The notes under the pieces are model-generated. The model ran no database searches. It had not been told where the DNA came from and saw only the letters and a program-made list of their open reading frames with translations. Shown one piece after another: positions 26,900-35,153 of a stretch of 64,000 bases of DNA (position 1 is its first letter; each line of letters begins with the position of its first letter). The position numbers were made by a program, and so were the translations under genes. The stretch is taken from NCBI RefSeq assembly GCF_009184545.1, contig NZ_QJOW01000002.1, positions 372,001 through 436,000 on the forward strand. Direction: 5' to 3'. This stretch comes from Halosegnis rubeus. GTDB taxonomy: Archaea; Halobacteriota; Halobacteria; Halobacteriales; Haloarculaceae.

Positions 26900-27550
26900 C
26901 GCGACGACCATCTCGTTGCGCCGGAGCGGCGGCAGGGTGTACGGTGCGTCGTAGCCCAGATAGAACGGCTCGCCGGCGACGAGCACGTCGTTGCGAGCGA
27001 GCGTCTCGAGCAGTTGCTCGCTCGCGGTCGTCTTCTCTCCGGCGGTCGCGCGCCCGGAGAAGGTGTACACGGCGAGGGTGCGTGCCGGCTCGGTCACGAG
27101 TCGCACGTCGTCGTCCGTCGGCCGCGGCGCGCTCTCTCCGTCGTACTCCGCGGGGAGATAGAAGGCCATCCGAACGCCCGACTCCTCGCGTTCGACCTCG
27201 ACGGGTGCCGTCATCGGAAGTTCGGTGCTGGCCGACTCCTCGTCCGACTCGGCCACCGTCTCGTCGTCAACCTCGACGGGTGCCGTCATCGGAAGCTCCG
27301 TTGCACCCTCGTTCCCGCCGTCGATGTACCCGAACAGCCGGCGGAAGGCCCGTCGCTCGCTCTTTGCCGTCGTCTCGACGCGGACCGTCTCGGGATACTG
27401 TCGAAGCTCTACGTCCTCGATCTGTCCAAGCATCGTGTACGACGGCTCCGTTACGGAGCGACGGTCTCGCAGCGTCTTGACCGCGCTCGCCCCGATCGCG
27501 ACTGCTCCCGCACCGAGTCCCCCAGCGACCGCGAGCTTCGTGTTGACCAT
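26891..27550 (-). CDS. SOUL-family heme-binding-like protein, membrane anchored, 219 aa
   Basis: Residues 6-25 are a hydrophobic Gly/Ala segment that could be an anchor or uncleaved signal. The rest is a SOUL/HBP domain: EVRQYPETV-like start (ELRQYPETV near 48-56), two copies of TELPMTAPVEV (near 83 and 108), and MAFYLPAEY near 128. The paired MTAPV motif is a normal family feature, not a recent duplication. Heme binding is known for some relatives only. Function in archaea is unknown. Confidence 0.85.
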   Translation of the reverse strand: MVNTKLAVAGGLGAGAVAIGASAVKTLRDRRSVTEPSYTMLGQIEDVELRQYPETVRVETTAKSERRAFRRLFGYIDGGNEGATELPMTAPVEVDDETVAESDEESASTELPMTAPVEVEREESGVRMAFYLPAEYDGESAPRPTDDDVRLVTEPARTLAVYTFSGRATAGEKTTASEQLLETLARNDVLVAGEPFYLGYDAPYTLPPLRRNEMVVALP

Positions 27551-27627
27551 GCGTTCACGAGGGCAGCGTCGTGGATAAGGATAGCTGCGCCAGGAAGCTT
27601 TTAGCCGTGTGCACTGTCACCACGCTC

Positions 27628-27966
27628 ATGGATACCGACGACATCGGTGCCGAGACCGAGGCGGTCGACGACGTGTTCTTAGCCCAGATGGCGAGCGGCG
27701 AGAAGACCAGCGTCCAGCATTTCCGCATCGAAGCGGGCGCGACGGTCCCGAAACACGACCACCACCACGAGCAGGCCGGCTTCATCTATCAGGGCGAGGG
27801 CACGTTCATTCTCGAAGACGGCGAGGAGATCACGCTCGGTCCCGGCGACTCGTACGTGCTCGAGGGATACGAGGTCCACGGCGTCGAAAACCGCGGTGAC
27901 GAGCCGTTCCTCGGCGTGGATATCTTCTCGCCGCCGCGGACGAATCCGGACTGGGGCGACGAGTAG
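27628..27966 (+). CDS. Cupin-domain protein, 112 aa
   Basis: A single small beta-barrel cupin. Motif 1 is HDHHHEQAGFIYQGEG (about residues 41-56, possible metal ligands His and Glu) and motif 2 is GPGDSYVLEGYEVHGVEN (about 74-91, with His). The ATG at 27628 follows GCTTTTAGC by 27 bases, which decides the start over an upstream in-frame ATG at 27571. Substrate unknown. Confidence 0.85.
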   Translation: MDTDDIGAETEAVDDVFLAQMASGEKTSVQHFRIEAGATVPKHDHHHEQAGFIYQGEGTFILEDGEEITLGPGDSYVLEGYEVHGVENRGDEPFLGVDIFSPPRTNPDWGDE

Positions 27967-27972
27967 CGCTCG

Positions 27973-28028
27973 TTTTTCAGATTCCCTTCTCCACGGCAGA
28001 GCCGCGGCTATCGAGTCTGAAAGAAGTA
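27973..28028. terminator. Terminator region between the cupin and icd genes
   Basis: A T5 run (27973-27977) follows the cupin stop by 7 bases. The A-rich GAAAGAAGTAAAAC at 28019-28032 provides T-rich sequence for the converging icd transcript. Both genes probably end in this 80-bp gap. Confidence 0.4.
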
Positions 28029-28046
28029 AAACGCGAGTTCTGGACT

Positions 28047-29309
28047 CTATGAGAGTCGCTCGATGTGCTCGATGATGCCGTCTGCGAACTCGGAGGTGGC
28101 GAGCTTCTCGCCGCCGTCGATCTGTCGCTCGATGTCGTACGTGACCTCGCCGGAGGAAATCTGGGCCTCGACGGCGTCACGGACGAGCAGTGCGGCGTCC
28201 TCCCAGCCCAGCTGTTCGAGCATGAGTCGACCGGAGAGAATCATCGCGCTCGGGTTCACCTTGTCTTGGCCGGCGTACTTCGGCGCGGAGCCGTGGACCG
28301 GCTCTGCGAGCACGCGACCCTCTCCGAGGTTCGCGCCCGGTGCGATGCCGAGCCCGCCGATCTGTGCGCCGGCGGCGTCGGAGAGGTAGTCGCCGTTCAG
28401 GTTCGGCATGGCGAGCACGTCGTACTGCTCCGTGCGGGTGAGCAGCTGCTGGAGCATGTTGTCGGCGATGCGGTCTTTGACGACGACGACGTCCTCGGGG
28501 GCCTCGCCGTCGTACTCCTCCCAGAGCGTGTCCTCGTCGATGGTCTGTTCAGGGTACTCCTCCTCGGCGAGTTCGTAGCCCCAGTCCCGGAACGCGCCCT
28601 CGGTGAACTTCATGATGTTCCCCTTGTGGATGAGGGTGACAGAGTCGCGGTTGTTCTCGATGGCGTACTCGATTGCGCGCCGGACGAGTCGCTTCGTCCC
28701 GAACTCGGTGATCGACTTGATGCCGATGCCAACCGGACCGTCGTGGATGGTGGAGTCGAAGCCCATCTCGCCTTCGACGAACTCCCTGACCTGCTGGACC
28801 TCGTCGGTGCCGGCCTCGAACTCGATGCCGGCGTAGACGTCCTCCGTGTTCTCACGGAAGTTGACCATGTCCATCTTCTCCGGCTCCTTGACGGGCGACG
28901 GGACGCCGTCGAGGTGGTAGGTCGGGCGGACGTTCGCGTAGAGGTCGAGCTTCTTGCGGAGCGCGACGTTCAGGCTGCGGAAGCCGGCACCGACCGGCGT
29001 CGTGAGCGGACCCTTGATCGAGACGCGGAACTGCTTCATCGCCTCGACGGTGTCGTCGGGAAGGTTCTCGCCGTACTTGTCACGGGCGGACTCGCCGGCG
29101 TAGACGCGCATCCAGTTGATTTCGCGACCGGTCGCCTCGGCAGCGGCGTTGAGTACCTTCTGTGCGGCCGGACCAACGTCCGTCCCGATTCCGTCCCCGT
29201 GGATAATCGGAATGATGGGGTCGTCCGGGACGACGAGCTCGTCGTTCTCGTCTACGTCGATGGTCGAGCCGTTCTCCGGTACATCAACCTGCTCGTACTC
29301 GTGTGACAT
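28047..29309 (-). CDS. icd: Isocitrate dehydrogenase, NADP-dependent type
   Basis: Oxidative decarboxylation of isocitrate in the citric acid cycle. 420 residues with the isocitrate-binding serine loop SIKGPLTTPVGAGFRSLN, the NFRENTEDVYAG segment, IHKGNIMK with the catalytic Lys, and PNLNGDYLSD with the metal Asp residues. GLGIAPGANLG and HGSAPKYAG form the cofactor region. The ATG at 29309 (MSHEYEQVDV) matches the known haloarchaeal start. Upstream DNA (29310-29538) is unusually A/T-rich for this genome and probably carries the promoters of icd and the divergent peptidase gene. Confidence 0.95.
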   Translation of the reverse strand: MSHEYEQVDVPENGSTIDVDENDELVVPDDPIIPIIHGDGIGTDVGPAAQKVLNAAAEATGREINWMRVYAGESARDKYGENLPDDTVEAMKQFRVSIKGPLTTPVGAGFRSLNVALRKKLDLYANVRPTYHLDGVPSPVKEPEKMDMVNFRENTEDVYAGIEFEAGTDEVQQVREFVEGEMGFDSTIHDGPVGIGIKSITEFGTKRLVRRAIEYAIENNRDSVTLIHKGNIMKFTEGAFRDWGYELAEEEYPEQTIDEDTLWEEYDGEAPEDVVVVKDRIADNMLQQLLTRTEQYDVLAMPNLNGDYLSDAAGAQIGGLGIAPGANLGEGRVLAEPVHGSAPKYAGQDKVNPSAMILSGRLMLEQLGWEDAALLVRDAVEAQISSGEVTYDIERQIDGGEKLATSEFADGIIEHIERLS

Positions 29310-29538
29310 TACACCGATTTCAAAGCCAGTACGGAAAGGCGTACCGTTATTCGTGCGAACCGATATGTACAATAATGATGATTGCACGCGTCGATTTCAG
29401 CGGCAAAACCAACAGACAGCGCCCGGTATCATCGTGTCAAGTTTTGGTACAGAGACGAGGTGTATCATGAACTATACTCTGTTTTCGGCGATACTCGCGA
29501 GGCGAGATGACTAAACGGATCGGCTCACAGGAGCGAGT

Positions 29539-30396
29539 ATGAACATCATCGTCCACGGTGGCGCGGGGTCGCCACCCGAGGAACCGCCCGAGCGACAGGC
29601 CGTTCTCGACGAGGCCGCAGAAACCGGCGTCGCGACCGACTCCGTCACCGACGCGGTGTGTGCAGCCGTCTCCGTCCTCGAATCGGACCCGCGATTCAAC
29701 GCTGGCGTCGGCGGGACGGTCCAGTCTGACGGCATCATCCGCACCGACGCGGGACTGATGACGGACGACCGCGAGGTCGGTGCCGTCTCGTCGATGCCGG
29801 GCGTCGAACACGCCCTCGACGCTGCCCGCGTCGTGAAAGAGGAGACGCCACACGTCCTCGTTTCGGGCGTCCACGCCGTCGACCTCGCCGACGAGTTCGG
29901 CGTCGAGACCGAGGTCGACCTCTGGACGGACCGCCGGCGCGAACAGTGGCAAGAACTCGACGCGCGGCCCGACCCGACGGACAAACGCGAACAGCTCGAC
30001 TGGCTGCGCGAGCAGTTCGGAGGAAGTGATACCGTGGGCGCTGTCGCCCGCGACCAGGACCGTATCGCCGCGGCCACCTCGACGGGCGGTCGGTGGCTCG
30101 CGCTCGCGGGCCGGGTCGGCGACGTGCCGCAGGTCGGTTCGGGCTTTTACGCGACCCGTGCCGGTGGTGCGAGTGCGACCGGGGCGGGCGAGGACATCGC
30201 GCGCGTCACGCTCGCGCGGCGCGCGGTCGACCACCTGGAGATGGGCCGTACCGCGAGCGACGCGGCCGACCTCGCGATGGAGGAGTTCGCCGACCTCACC
30301 GGCTCGACGGCCGGTGTCATCGTCGCCGACAACAAAGGCGGGACCGGCGAGGCGTTCAACTCCGAGGCGATGCAGACCGCCGTCACAGAGGAGTAG
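29539..30396 (+). CDS. Isoaspartyl peptidase/L-asparaginase (Ntn hydrolase), 285 aa
   Basis: Plant-type asparaginase family. The enzyme self-cleaves before the Thr of DTVGAVARD (about residue 164), which becomes the nucleophile. Substrate residues lie in GRVGDVPQVGSGFYA near 192-206 and the GGASATGAGE loop. IVHGGAG at 4-10 and FNAGVGGTVQSDG near 53-65 are conserved. It may clear damaged isoaspartyl dipeptides or asparagine. Complete length for the proenzyme. Confidence 0.92.
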   Translation: MNIIVHGGAGSPPEEPPERQAVLDEAAETGVATDSVTDAVCAAVSVLESDPRFNAGVGGTVQSDGIIRTDAGLMTDDREVGAVSSMPGVEHALDAARVVKEETPHVLVSGVHAVDLADEFGVETEVDLWTDRRREQWQELDARPDPTDKREQLDWLREQFGGSDTVGAVARDQDRIAAATSTGGRWLALAGRVGDVPQVGSGFYATRAGGASATGAGEDIARVTLARRAVDHLEMGRTASDAADLAMEEFADLTGSTAGVIVADNKGGTGEAFNSEAMQTAVTEE

Positions 30397-30429
30397 TCTG
30401 TAACGCTTCGTTCTGGTCGCCTTCCGCGT

Positions 30430-30750
30430 TCAGTAGAGACCGCCACCGAGAGGGACGTCTTTCGTGGGCGTGACGAGCACCGGATTCCCGTCCTCGCCCG
30501 GAACGCCGACGGTGAGGACCTCCGAGGTGTAGCCGGCGATGTTCACCGTCCCGAGGTCGGTCACGCACAGAACACGCGTCCCGGGAAGCTCGTCGATGTC
30601 GTGGTGATACAGCAGCTGAGCCGCCGACTGTGCCGTCTCCGTTCCGAGATCGACTTCGAGTTTCGCGAGCTTCGGCTTCCGGGCGTCTTCGAACGCCTCG
30701 GCCGACTCGATTTTCCCGACCACGACCTCGTTGTCGAGTGGACTCTCCAT
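30430..30750 (-). CDS. tRNA-binding (EMAP/CsaA-like) OB-fold protein, 106 aa
   Basis: A stand-alone OB-fold like the C-terminal domain of methionyl-tRNA synthetase or bacterial CsaA. It has VVVGKIESAEAFEDARKP at about 9-26 and the long conserved GTETAQSAAQL and LCVTDLGTVNIAGYTSE segments. Such proteins bind tRNA or act as chaperones. The ATG at 30750 (MESPLDNEVV) starts at the domain. Confidence 0.83.
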   Translation of the reverse strand: MESPLDNEVVVGKIESAEAFEDARKPKLAKLEVDLGTETAQSAAQLLYHHDIDELPGTRVLCVTDLGTVNIAGYTSEVLTVGVPGEDGNPVLVTPTKDVPLGGGLY

Positions 30751-30846
30751 ACCTTTCCCTCGCGAGTCGGTCACATAGCCCGTCGGGGAGCCGGCAAGAC
30801 GGGCCGATTCTTCGCTCTTCTTGCGGCGGGCGAGCGTACTCCCGGT

Positions 30847-31266
30847 ATGGCACTCGACACCGACGCCGCCGAACTGGTGACCGACGCCCCGTACGTGGCC
30901 CACGTCGCCACCACGACGGCCGACGAACCGCGGGTATCGCCCGTCTGGTATGCCTACGACCCCGAGCGGGGAGTGCTGGAGTTCCTGGGCAAGGGCCAGA
31001 AGGTGGCCGACCTCCGCGAGAATCCGAAGGTCGCGCTCTCGGTTCGCAACCCCGAGGAGCAGTGGCACGTCTCGATTCGCGGGACGGCCACCGTCATCGG
31101 GGACGTGGCCGAAATCAACGACGCGACCCGCCGCATCTTCCCCGAGTACCTCGACGGCGACGACCCCGAGGAGTGGGGTGTCTCGGGTCAGAAACTCACC
31201 TTCGACCCCGACGACGTGCTCGTGCGCGTCGAGGTGAGGACGCTGACGGCGCGCGACTCCCGATAA
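30847..31266 (+). CDS. Pyridoxamine 5'-phosphate oxidase-like FMN-binding protein, 139 aa
   Basis: A split-barrel flavin domain: AHVATTTADEPRVSPVWYAYD (beta strands 1-3, written in part), then KVADLRENPKVALSV and a WHVSIRGTATVI strand. The combination is typical of PPOX-class F420/FMN reductases as well as PNPOx, so the cofactor could be F420, which this organism makes. The start ATG at 30847 lies in the short spacer from the divergent tRNA-binding gene. Confidence 0.82.
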   Translation: MALDTDAAELVTDAPYVAHVATTTADEPRVSPVWYAYDPERGVLEFLGKGQKVADLRENPKVALSVRNPEEQWHVSIRGTATVIGDVAEINDATRRIFPEYLDGDDPEEWGVSGQKLTFDPDDVLVRVEVRTLTARDSR

Positions 31267-31965
31267 CTACTCCTCGACGGCGTCCAGCCCGTCGCCCGTA
31301 ATCCTGAACCGAGCCGTCTCGCCGGCGGGCTTCGACCGGTGTTTCTCGAGGGTTGCGCGGCGAATCCCGCCGCGGAACCGCTCGACTCGGAGGACGACCC
31401 CCGACCAGTGGGTGAGAGTATTTCCGCCGAGGGGTTTCACGCGGTCGGAGTCGCTGTCGGGGTCGGTGAACACCTGATTCGTCGCCACGACCGCGATGTC
31501 GTGTTTGCGCGCCAGCGAGAGCAGATGCGTAATCTGGCGGGCCACGGTCCGGAGCGTCTCCCCGCCGTCGTCGCGGTCGCGTTCGAGCCGGTAGAAGCCG
31601 GTCGCGGAATCGAGCACGATGAGATCGACCTGGTCGGCGAAGGCCTCGGCGTCGCGGACGGCCTCCTCCTGCTCCTGAAAATCGAGCGCGTCGGAGATGA
31701 TGACCCGACCGGCGGTGTCCTCGACGGTCTGGCCGTCGCGGGCGTGGGCCGACGCGAGCTGCTCGAACCGGTCGAGTGAGACGCCTTCGGTGTCGATGTA
31801 GAGACTCTTCGCGCCCCCGGCAGCAACCTCGGCGGCGGCGGCGAGTGCGAGATTCGTCTTCCCGGCCGCGGGGGGACCGTACACCTGCGTGACGGCTCCG
31901 CGCTCGAACCCCCCGCCCAGCAGGTCGTCGATGCTCGCACACCCCGTCGGAATCGGCTCGCTCAC
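31267..31965 (-). CDS. radB: DNA repair and recombination protein RadB
   Basis: A RadA paralogue that assists homologous recombination. The 232-residue protein has only the ATPase core, with Walker A GPPAAGKTN at about 30-38 and Walker B DLIVLDSATG near 113-122, and lacks the N-terminal HhH domain of RadA. VVATNQVF is the typical RecA-family L2 strand. The ATG at 31965 is divergent from the next gene, 77 bp away. Confidence 0.93.
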   Translation of the reverse strand: MSEPIPTGCASIDDLLGGGFERGAVTQVYGPPAAGKTNLALAAAAEVAAGGAKSLYIDTEGVSLDRFEQLASAHARDGQTVEDTAGRVIISDALDFQEQEEAVRDAEAFADQVDLIVLDSATGFYRLERDRDDGGETLRTVARQITHLLSLARKHDIAVVATNQVFTDPDSDSDRVKPLGGNTLTHWSGVVLRVERFRGGIRRATLEKHRSKPAGETARFRITGDGLDAVEE

Positions 31966-32041
31966 ACGCCTGCTTCGACGGCATCCCGGAAAAACACCCG
32001 CTTCCCGCGGCGCTTTTCATCGCGGGTCCCGTATCTCGGCT

Positions 32042-32773
32042 GTGCTCGTCGTCGCCACGACGGATTTCGAACTGTACCACGGGCTGGTGGGTGAACTCGA
32101 CGCCCGCAACGTCACCTTCACCACCGTCGACCCCGCGACGGACGAGGTTCCGGAGTGTGAGGTCATCATCACGGGGAGCAACGACACCGTCCCCGACGTT
32201 GCTCCGATTGTCCGCGCGACGGCAGACGCCCCGCGCCGCGGGGTCGAGGAGGCGCTCGCTTTCCTCCGGGCCGACGACGGCCGCACGGTCGTCGGCATCG
32301 ACCCCGGCGACCGGCCCGGCATCGCCGTTCTCGTCGGTGACACCGTCGTCGCCGCGTTCCACGTCCCGCTCGATCGCGTCGCCGAGACAATCACGCAGGA
32401 ACTCGACGGCGTGGACGACCCCCTAATTCGGGTCGGCGACGGGTCGCGACTCCAGAGTGCACGCATCATCGACGCGCTCGAAGGCTACACCGTCGAACTC
32501 GTCGACGAGACGGGGACGACGCCCGCGCTCGGCACCGGCGCACGCGGAATGGATGACGTGCTCGCGGCCGTCAACATCGCCCGCATCGCCGGCGACGAGA
32601 CCGAAGCGCGCGATATCGAACCCACGGCCGGCGAGATTCAACAGGTCAAGCGTCGCTCGCGCGAGCAGAGCGACAACGGCCGGACCATCGACGACAGTCT
32701 CGCTCGCCGCGTCGCGCGCGGTGACCTCACGCTCGAGGCCGCGCTCGCAGAACACGAACGAGACGGGACCTAG
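32042..32773 (+). CDS. Conserved haloarchaeal protein with a possible RNase H-like core, 243 aa
   Basis: The N-terminal 75 residues look like a Rossmann-type or receiver-like subdomain (VLVVATTDFELYHGLVG). From about residue 78 the strand VVGIDPGDRPGIAVL resembles the first acidic strand of RuvC/RNase H-fold enzymes. It is followed by IRVGDGS, VELVDETGTT and GMDDVLAAVNIARI, which could supply further acidic residues. Fold and function are inference. GTG 32042 lies 27 bases after CTTTTCATC, consistent with a leaderless start. It is divergent from radB and overlaps larC tail to tail by 4 bp. Confidence 0.75.
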   Translation: MLVVATTDFELYHGLVGELDARNVTFTTVDPATDEVPECEVIITGSNDTVPDVAPIVRATADAPRRGVEEALAFLRADDGRTVVGIDPGDRPGIAVLVGDTVVAAFHVPLDRVAETITQELDGVDDPLIRVGDGSRLQSARIIDALEGYTVELVDETGTTPALGTGARGMDDVLAAVNIARIAGDETEARDIEPTAGEIQQVKRRSREQSDNGRTIDDSLARRVARGDLTLEAALAEHERDGT

Positions 32774-34146
32774 CGAATCTGCTCTTCGGCGCGGCGAATC
32801 ACCTCACGCACCGACAGCCCCGTCGTCTCCGCGACGGCGTCGGCATCGTCGAACTCCGCGCTCACGTCGTACACCTGCCCGTCGGCGTCGCTTGCCACCT
32901 TCACGCTCACGCCGTAGGTCTCGCCGTCGACACCGAGTTCGGCCGTCTCGAACGCGCGGGTCGCGACCCACCGGTGGCCCGCGCCCGTCTCTCTGACGCC
33001 GAGGGTGCCGGTCTCCTCGGCGAGTCGCCGCGCCACCGCCTGCACGTCCGGCGGGCGCACGATGACCTTCACCAGATGGCCGGGGCGGCCTTTCTTCATC
33101 GTCACCGGGACGATGCTCACGTCGCGGGCGCCCGCCTCCTTCAGCGAGCGCTGGAGACTCCCCAGCAGTTCGGGGCTGGCGTCGTCGAGATTCGTCTCCA
33201 GCACGCGTATCTCGTCGCGAACGAGTCCCGAATGGGCTTCGCCGACGACTGCACGGACGACGTTCGGCCGGTCGGAAAGCGAGAGCGTCCCCGCACCGTA
33301 CCCCGAATCCGTCACCGACATCGGCGGGAGCGACTCCGCGCCCTCGGCGAGTTCGGCTAAAATCGCCGCACCGGTCGGCGTCAACAGCTCCTCGTCGACC
33401 GGCCCGCCACGAAGCTCCCAGTCGGCCTCGCTCGCAATTTCGACGACGGCGGGGGCAGGCACTGGATAGGTGCCGTGTGCCATCGCCGTCTCGCCGCCGC
33501 CGGCGAAGACGGGCGTCGTCACGACCGCCTCGGGGTTGAGGTCCGCGACGAGGAGCGCGACGCCGACGATGTCGGCGATGGCGTCGTCGGCTCCGACCTC
33601 GTGGAATGCGGTCGAATCGAGGTCGGTGTCGTGGACCGTCGCCTCGGCCTCGCCCAGTCGCCGGAACGCCCCGAGCGCGATGGATTCGGCACGCTCGCCG
33701 AGCTGCAGCGACTCAACGATGTCGACCACCTCGGGATAGGTGCGGGTGACGCCGTGACCCTCGGCGTGGGTGTGGCCGTCGGGGCCGTGCGTGTGGCCGT
33801 CAGGACCGTGGCTGTGGTCGTGGCCGTCGTCGTCGTGTTCGTGCGTGTGGTCCTCATCGCCGTGTTCGTGTGTGTGACTATCTCCCTCGTCGTCGTGGCT
33901 GTGCCCGTGTCCACCAGCTTTGTCCAGCGACGGGGAGCCGTCGTCTCGGTTTCCCTCGTCGGTCAAGAGCACGTCGACGGTGGTGGCGGACACTCCGTGT
34001 TCGTCTCGGCGGTCGATACGGTACTCGACGGGGAGCGCGTCGGTGACGGGAGCGAGTGCGTCGGCGTCAGCACCGGCCGCGAGAAGGGCGGCCAGGAGCA
34101 TATCGCCGGCCGCACCCGTTCGGCCGTCGAAGGCGAGCGTTCGCAT
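32770..34146 (-). CDS. larC: Nickel pincer cofactor synthesis protein LarC (DUF111 family)
   Basis: LarC inserts nickel into the pyridinium dithiocarboxylate of the lactate-racemase cofactor. The protein has the family start FDGRTGAAGDMLLAAL, the FHEVGADDAIADIVG segment near 185, and LETNLDDASPELLG near 315. Between about residues 78 and 135 lies a His/Asp/Glu-rich stretch (repeats of HTHEH and HGPDGHTH), far richer than neighbours and a probable metal store. larB, larE and larA are not in this window. ATG 34146 is preferred; GTG 34152 would add two residues. Confidence 0.9.
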   Translation of the reverse strand: MRTLAFDGRTGAAGDMLLAALLAAGADADALAPVTDALPVEYRIDRRDEHGVSATTVDVLLTDEGNRDDGSPSLDKAGGHGHSHDDEGDSHTHEHGDEDHTHEHDDDGHDHSHGPDGHTHGPDGHTHAEGHGVTRTYPEVVDIVESLQLGERAESIALGAFRRLGEAEATVHDTDLDSTAFHEVGADDAIADIVGVALLVADLNPEAVVTTPVFAGGGETAMAHGTYPVPAPAVVEIASEADWELRGGPVDEELLTPTGAAILAELAEGAESLPPMSVTDSGYGAGTLSLSDRPNVVRAVVGEAHSGLVRDEIRVLETNLDDASPELLGSLQRSLKEAGARDVSIVPVTMKKGRPGHLVKVIVRPPDVQAVARRLAEETGTLGVRETGAGHRWVATRAFETAELGVDGETYGVSVKVASDADGQVYDVSAEFDDADAVAETTGLSVREVIRRAEEQIR

Positions 34147-34226
34147 ACTCACAGACCGGCCGCGCCGGCGAAAAGCGGTTCGACCGTGAGCGACACAGCC
34201 AAGTCGCCCGCTCGTCAGGGTCAGAT

Positions 34227-35150
34227 ATGTCCCGTGCGGCCTCGCTGCGACGCGTCGGGCTCGTCATCCTCGTCGCGAATCTCGGACTATTCGCCGTCAA
34301 GGCGGTCGTCTGGCGGACGACCGGGAGCCTCGCCGTCGGCTCCGAAGCCGCAAACAGCCTCTCCGACAGCGCCTACTCCGCGGTCGTGCTCGCCGGCCTG
34401 TATCTCACCACCCAGCCGGCCGACGACGACCACCCGCACGGCCACGAGCGCATCGAGCCGTTCGTCTCGCTCGTCGTCGCCGGCGGTATCTTCCTCGCGG
34501 GCGGTGCCGTCGCGTACAACGCCATCACGACGCTGCTCTCCGGGTCGATTACCGTCTCACGCGGACCGGCAGCCGCCGTCGTGCTCGCCGTCGGTGCGCT
34601 CGCGAAGTTTGGTCTCTACCGGTACGTCCTCCGGGTCGCGAACCGGGAGCAGTCGCCCGCGCTGCGCGCGACCGCCCTCGACAACCGCAACGACATCCTC
34701 GCGGGTGGAGCCGCCCTCGCTGGCGTCCTCGGCGCGCAGGCCGGTCTCCCGCTGCTCGACCCCGTCGCCGCACTCGTCGTCAGCGTGGCAATCGGCTACA
34801 CCGGCGTCGAGGTCGTCCGCGACAACCTCACCTATCTCGTCGGCGGCGCGCCGTCCGATGAACTCCGTGCCGAGATTCTCCGGCGCACGCTCGACCATCC
34901 CGACGTGGCCGGTGCACACGACGTGGTCGCTCACTACGTCGGTCCCGAGGTCGACGTGTCGCTCCACATCGAAATCGAAGGAGCGACGACGGTCCGGGAG
35001 GCCCACGACATCGAGACGGCCGTCGTCCAGTCGGTCCGTGCGATTCCGGAGGTGGACGACGTGTTCGTCCACGTCGACCCGAAGGAACTGGACGAGTGGA
35101 AACACGACAGCGAGGTGGACCGCCTCGCCGCCTTCGAGGAAGAGCAGTGA
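34227..35150 (+). CDS. Cation diffusion facilitator (CDF) metal transporter, 307 aa
   Basis: Exports divalent metals by proton exchange. It has six hydrophobic segments, HPHGHERIEP between segments II and III, LDNRNDILAGG in segment V, and the cytoplasmic metal-binding domain with DVVAHYVGPEVDVSLHIEIE. In the second transmembrane segment the pair SEAANSLSDS replaces the more usual metal-site Asp/His, so ion specificity is open. The gene lies divergent from the His-rich larC, 81 bp apart, suggesting a metal theme. Confidence 0.9.
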   Translation: MSRAASLRRVGLVILVANLGLFAVKAVVWRTTGSLAVGSEAANSLSDSAYSAVVLAGLYLTTQPADDDHPHGHERIEPFVSLVVAGGIFLAGGAVAYNAITTLLSGSITVSRGPAAAVVLAVGALAKFGLYRYVLRVANREQSPALRATALDNRNDILAGGAALAGVLGAQAGLPLLDPVAALVVSVAIGYTGVEVVRDNLTYLVGGAPSDELRAEILRRTLDHPDVAGAHDVVAHYVGPEVDVSLHIEIEGATTVREAHDIETAVVQSVRAIPEVDDVFVHVDPKELDEWKHDSEVDRLAAFEEEQ

Positions 35151-35153
35151 CGC

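Noticed and set aside
26891-27550. The repeated TELPMTAPVEV in the SOUL protein as a recent duplication
   Set aside because: Paired MTAPV motifs are a normal feature of this family.
28065-29306. A 413-residue + strand frame opposite icd
   Set aside because: Antisense to a complete isocitrate dehydrogenase.
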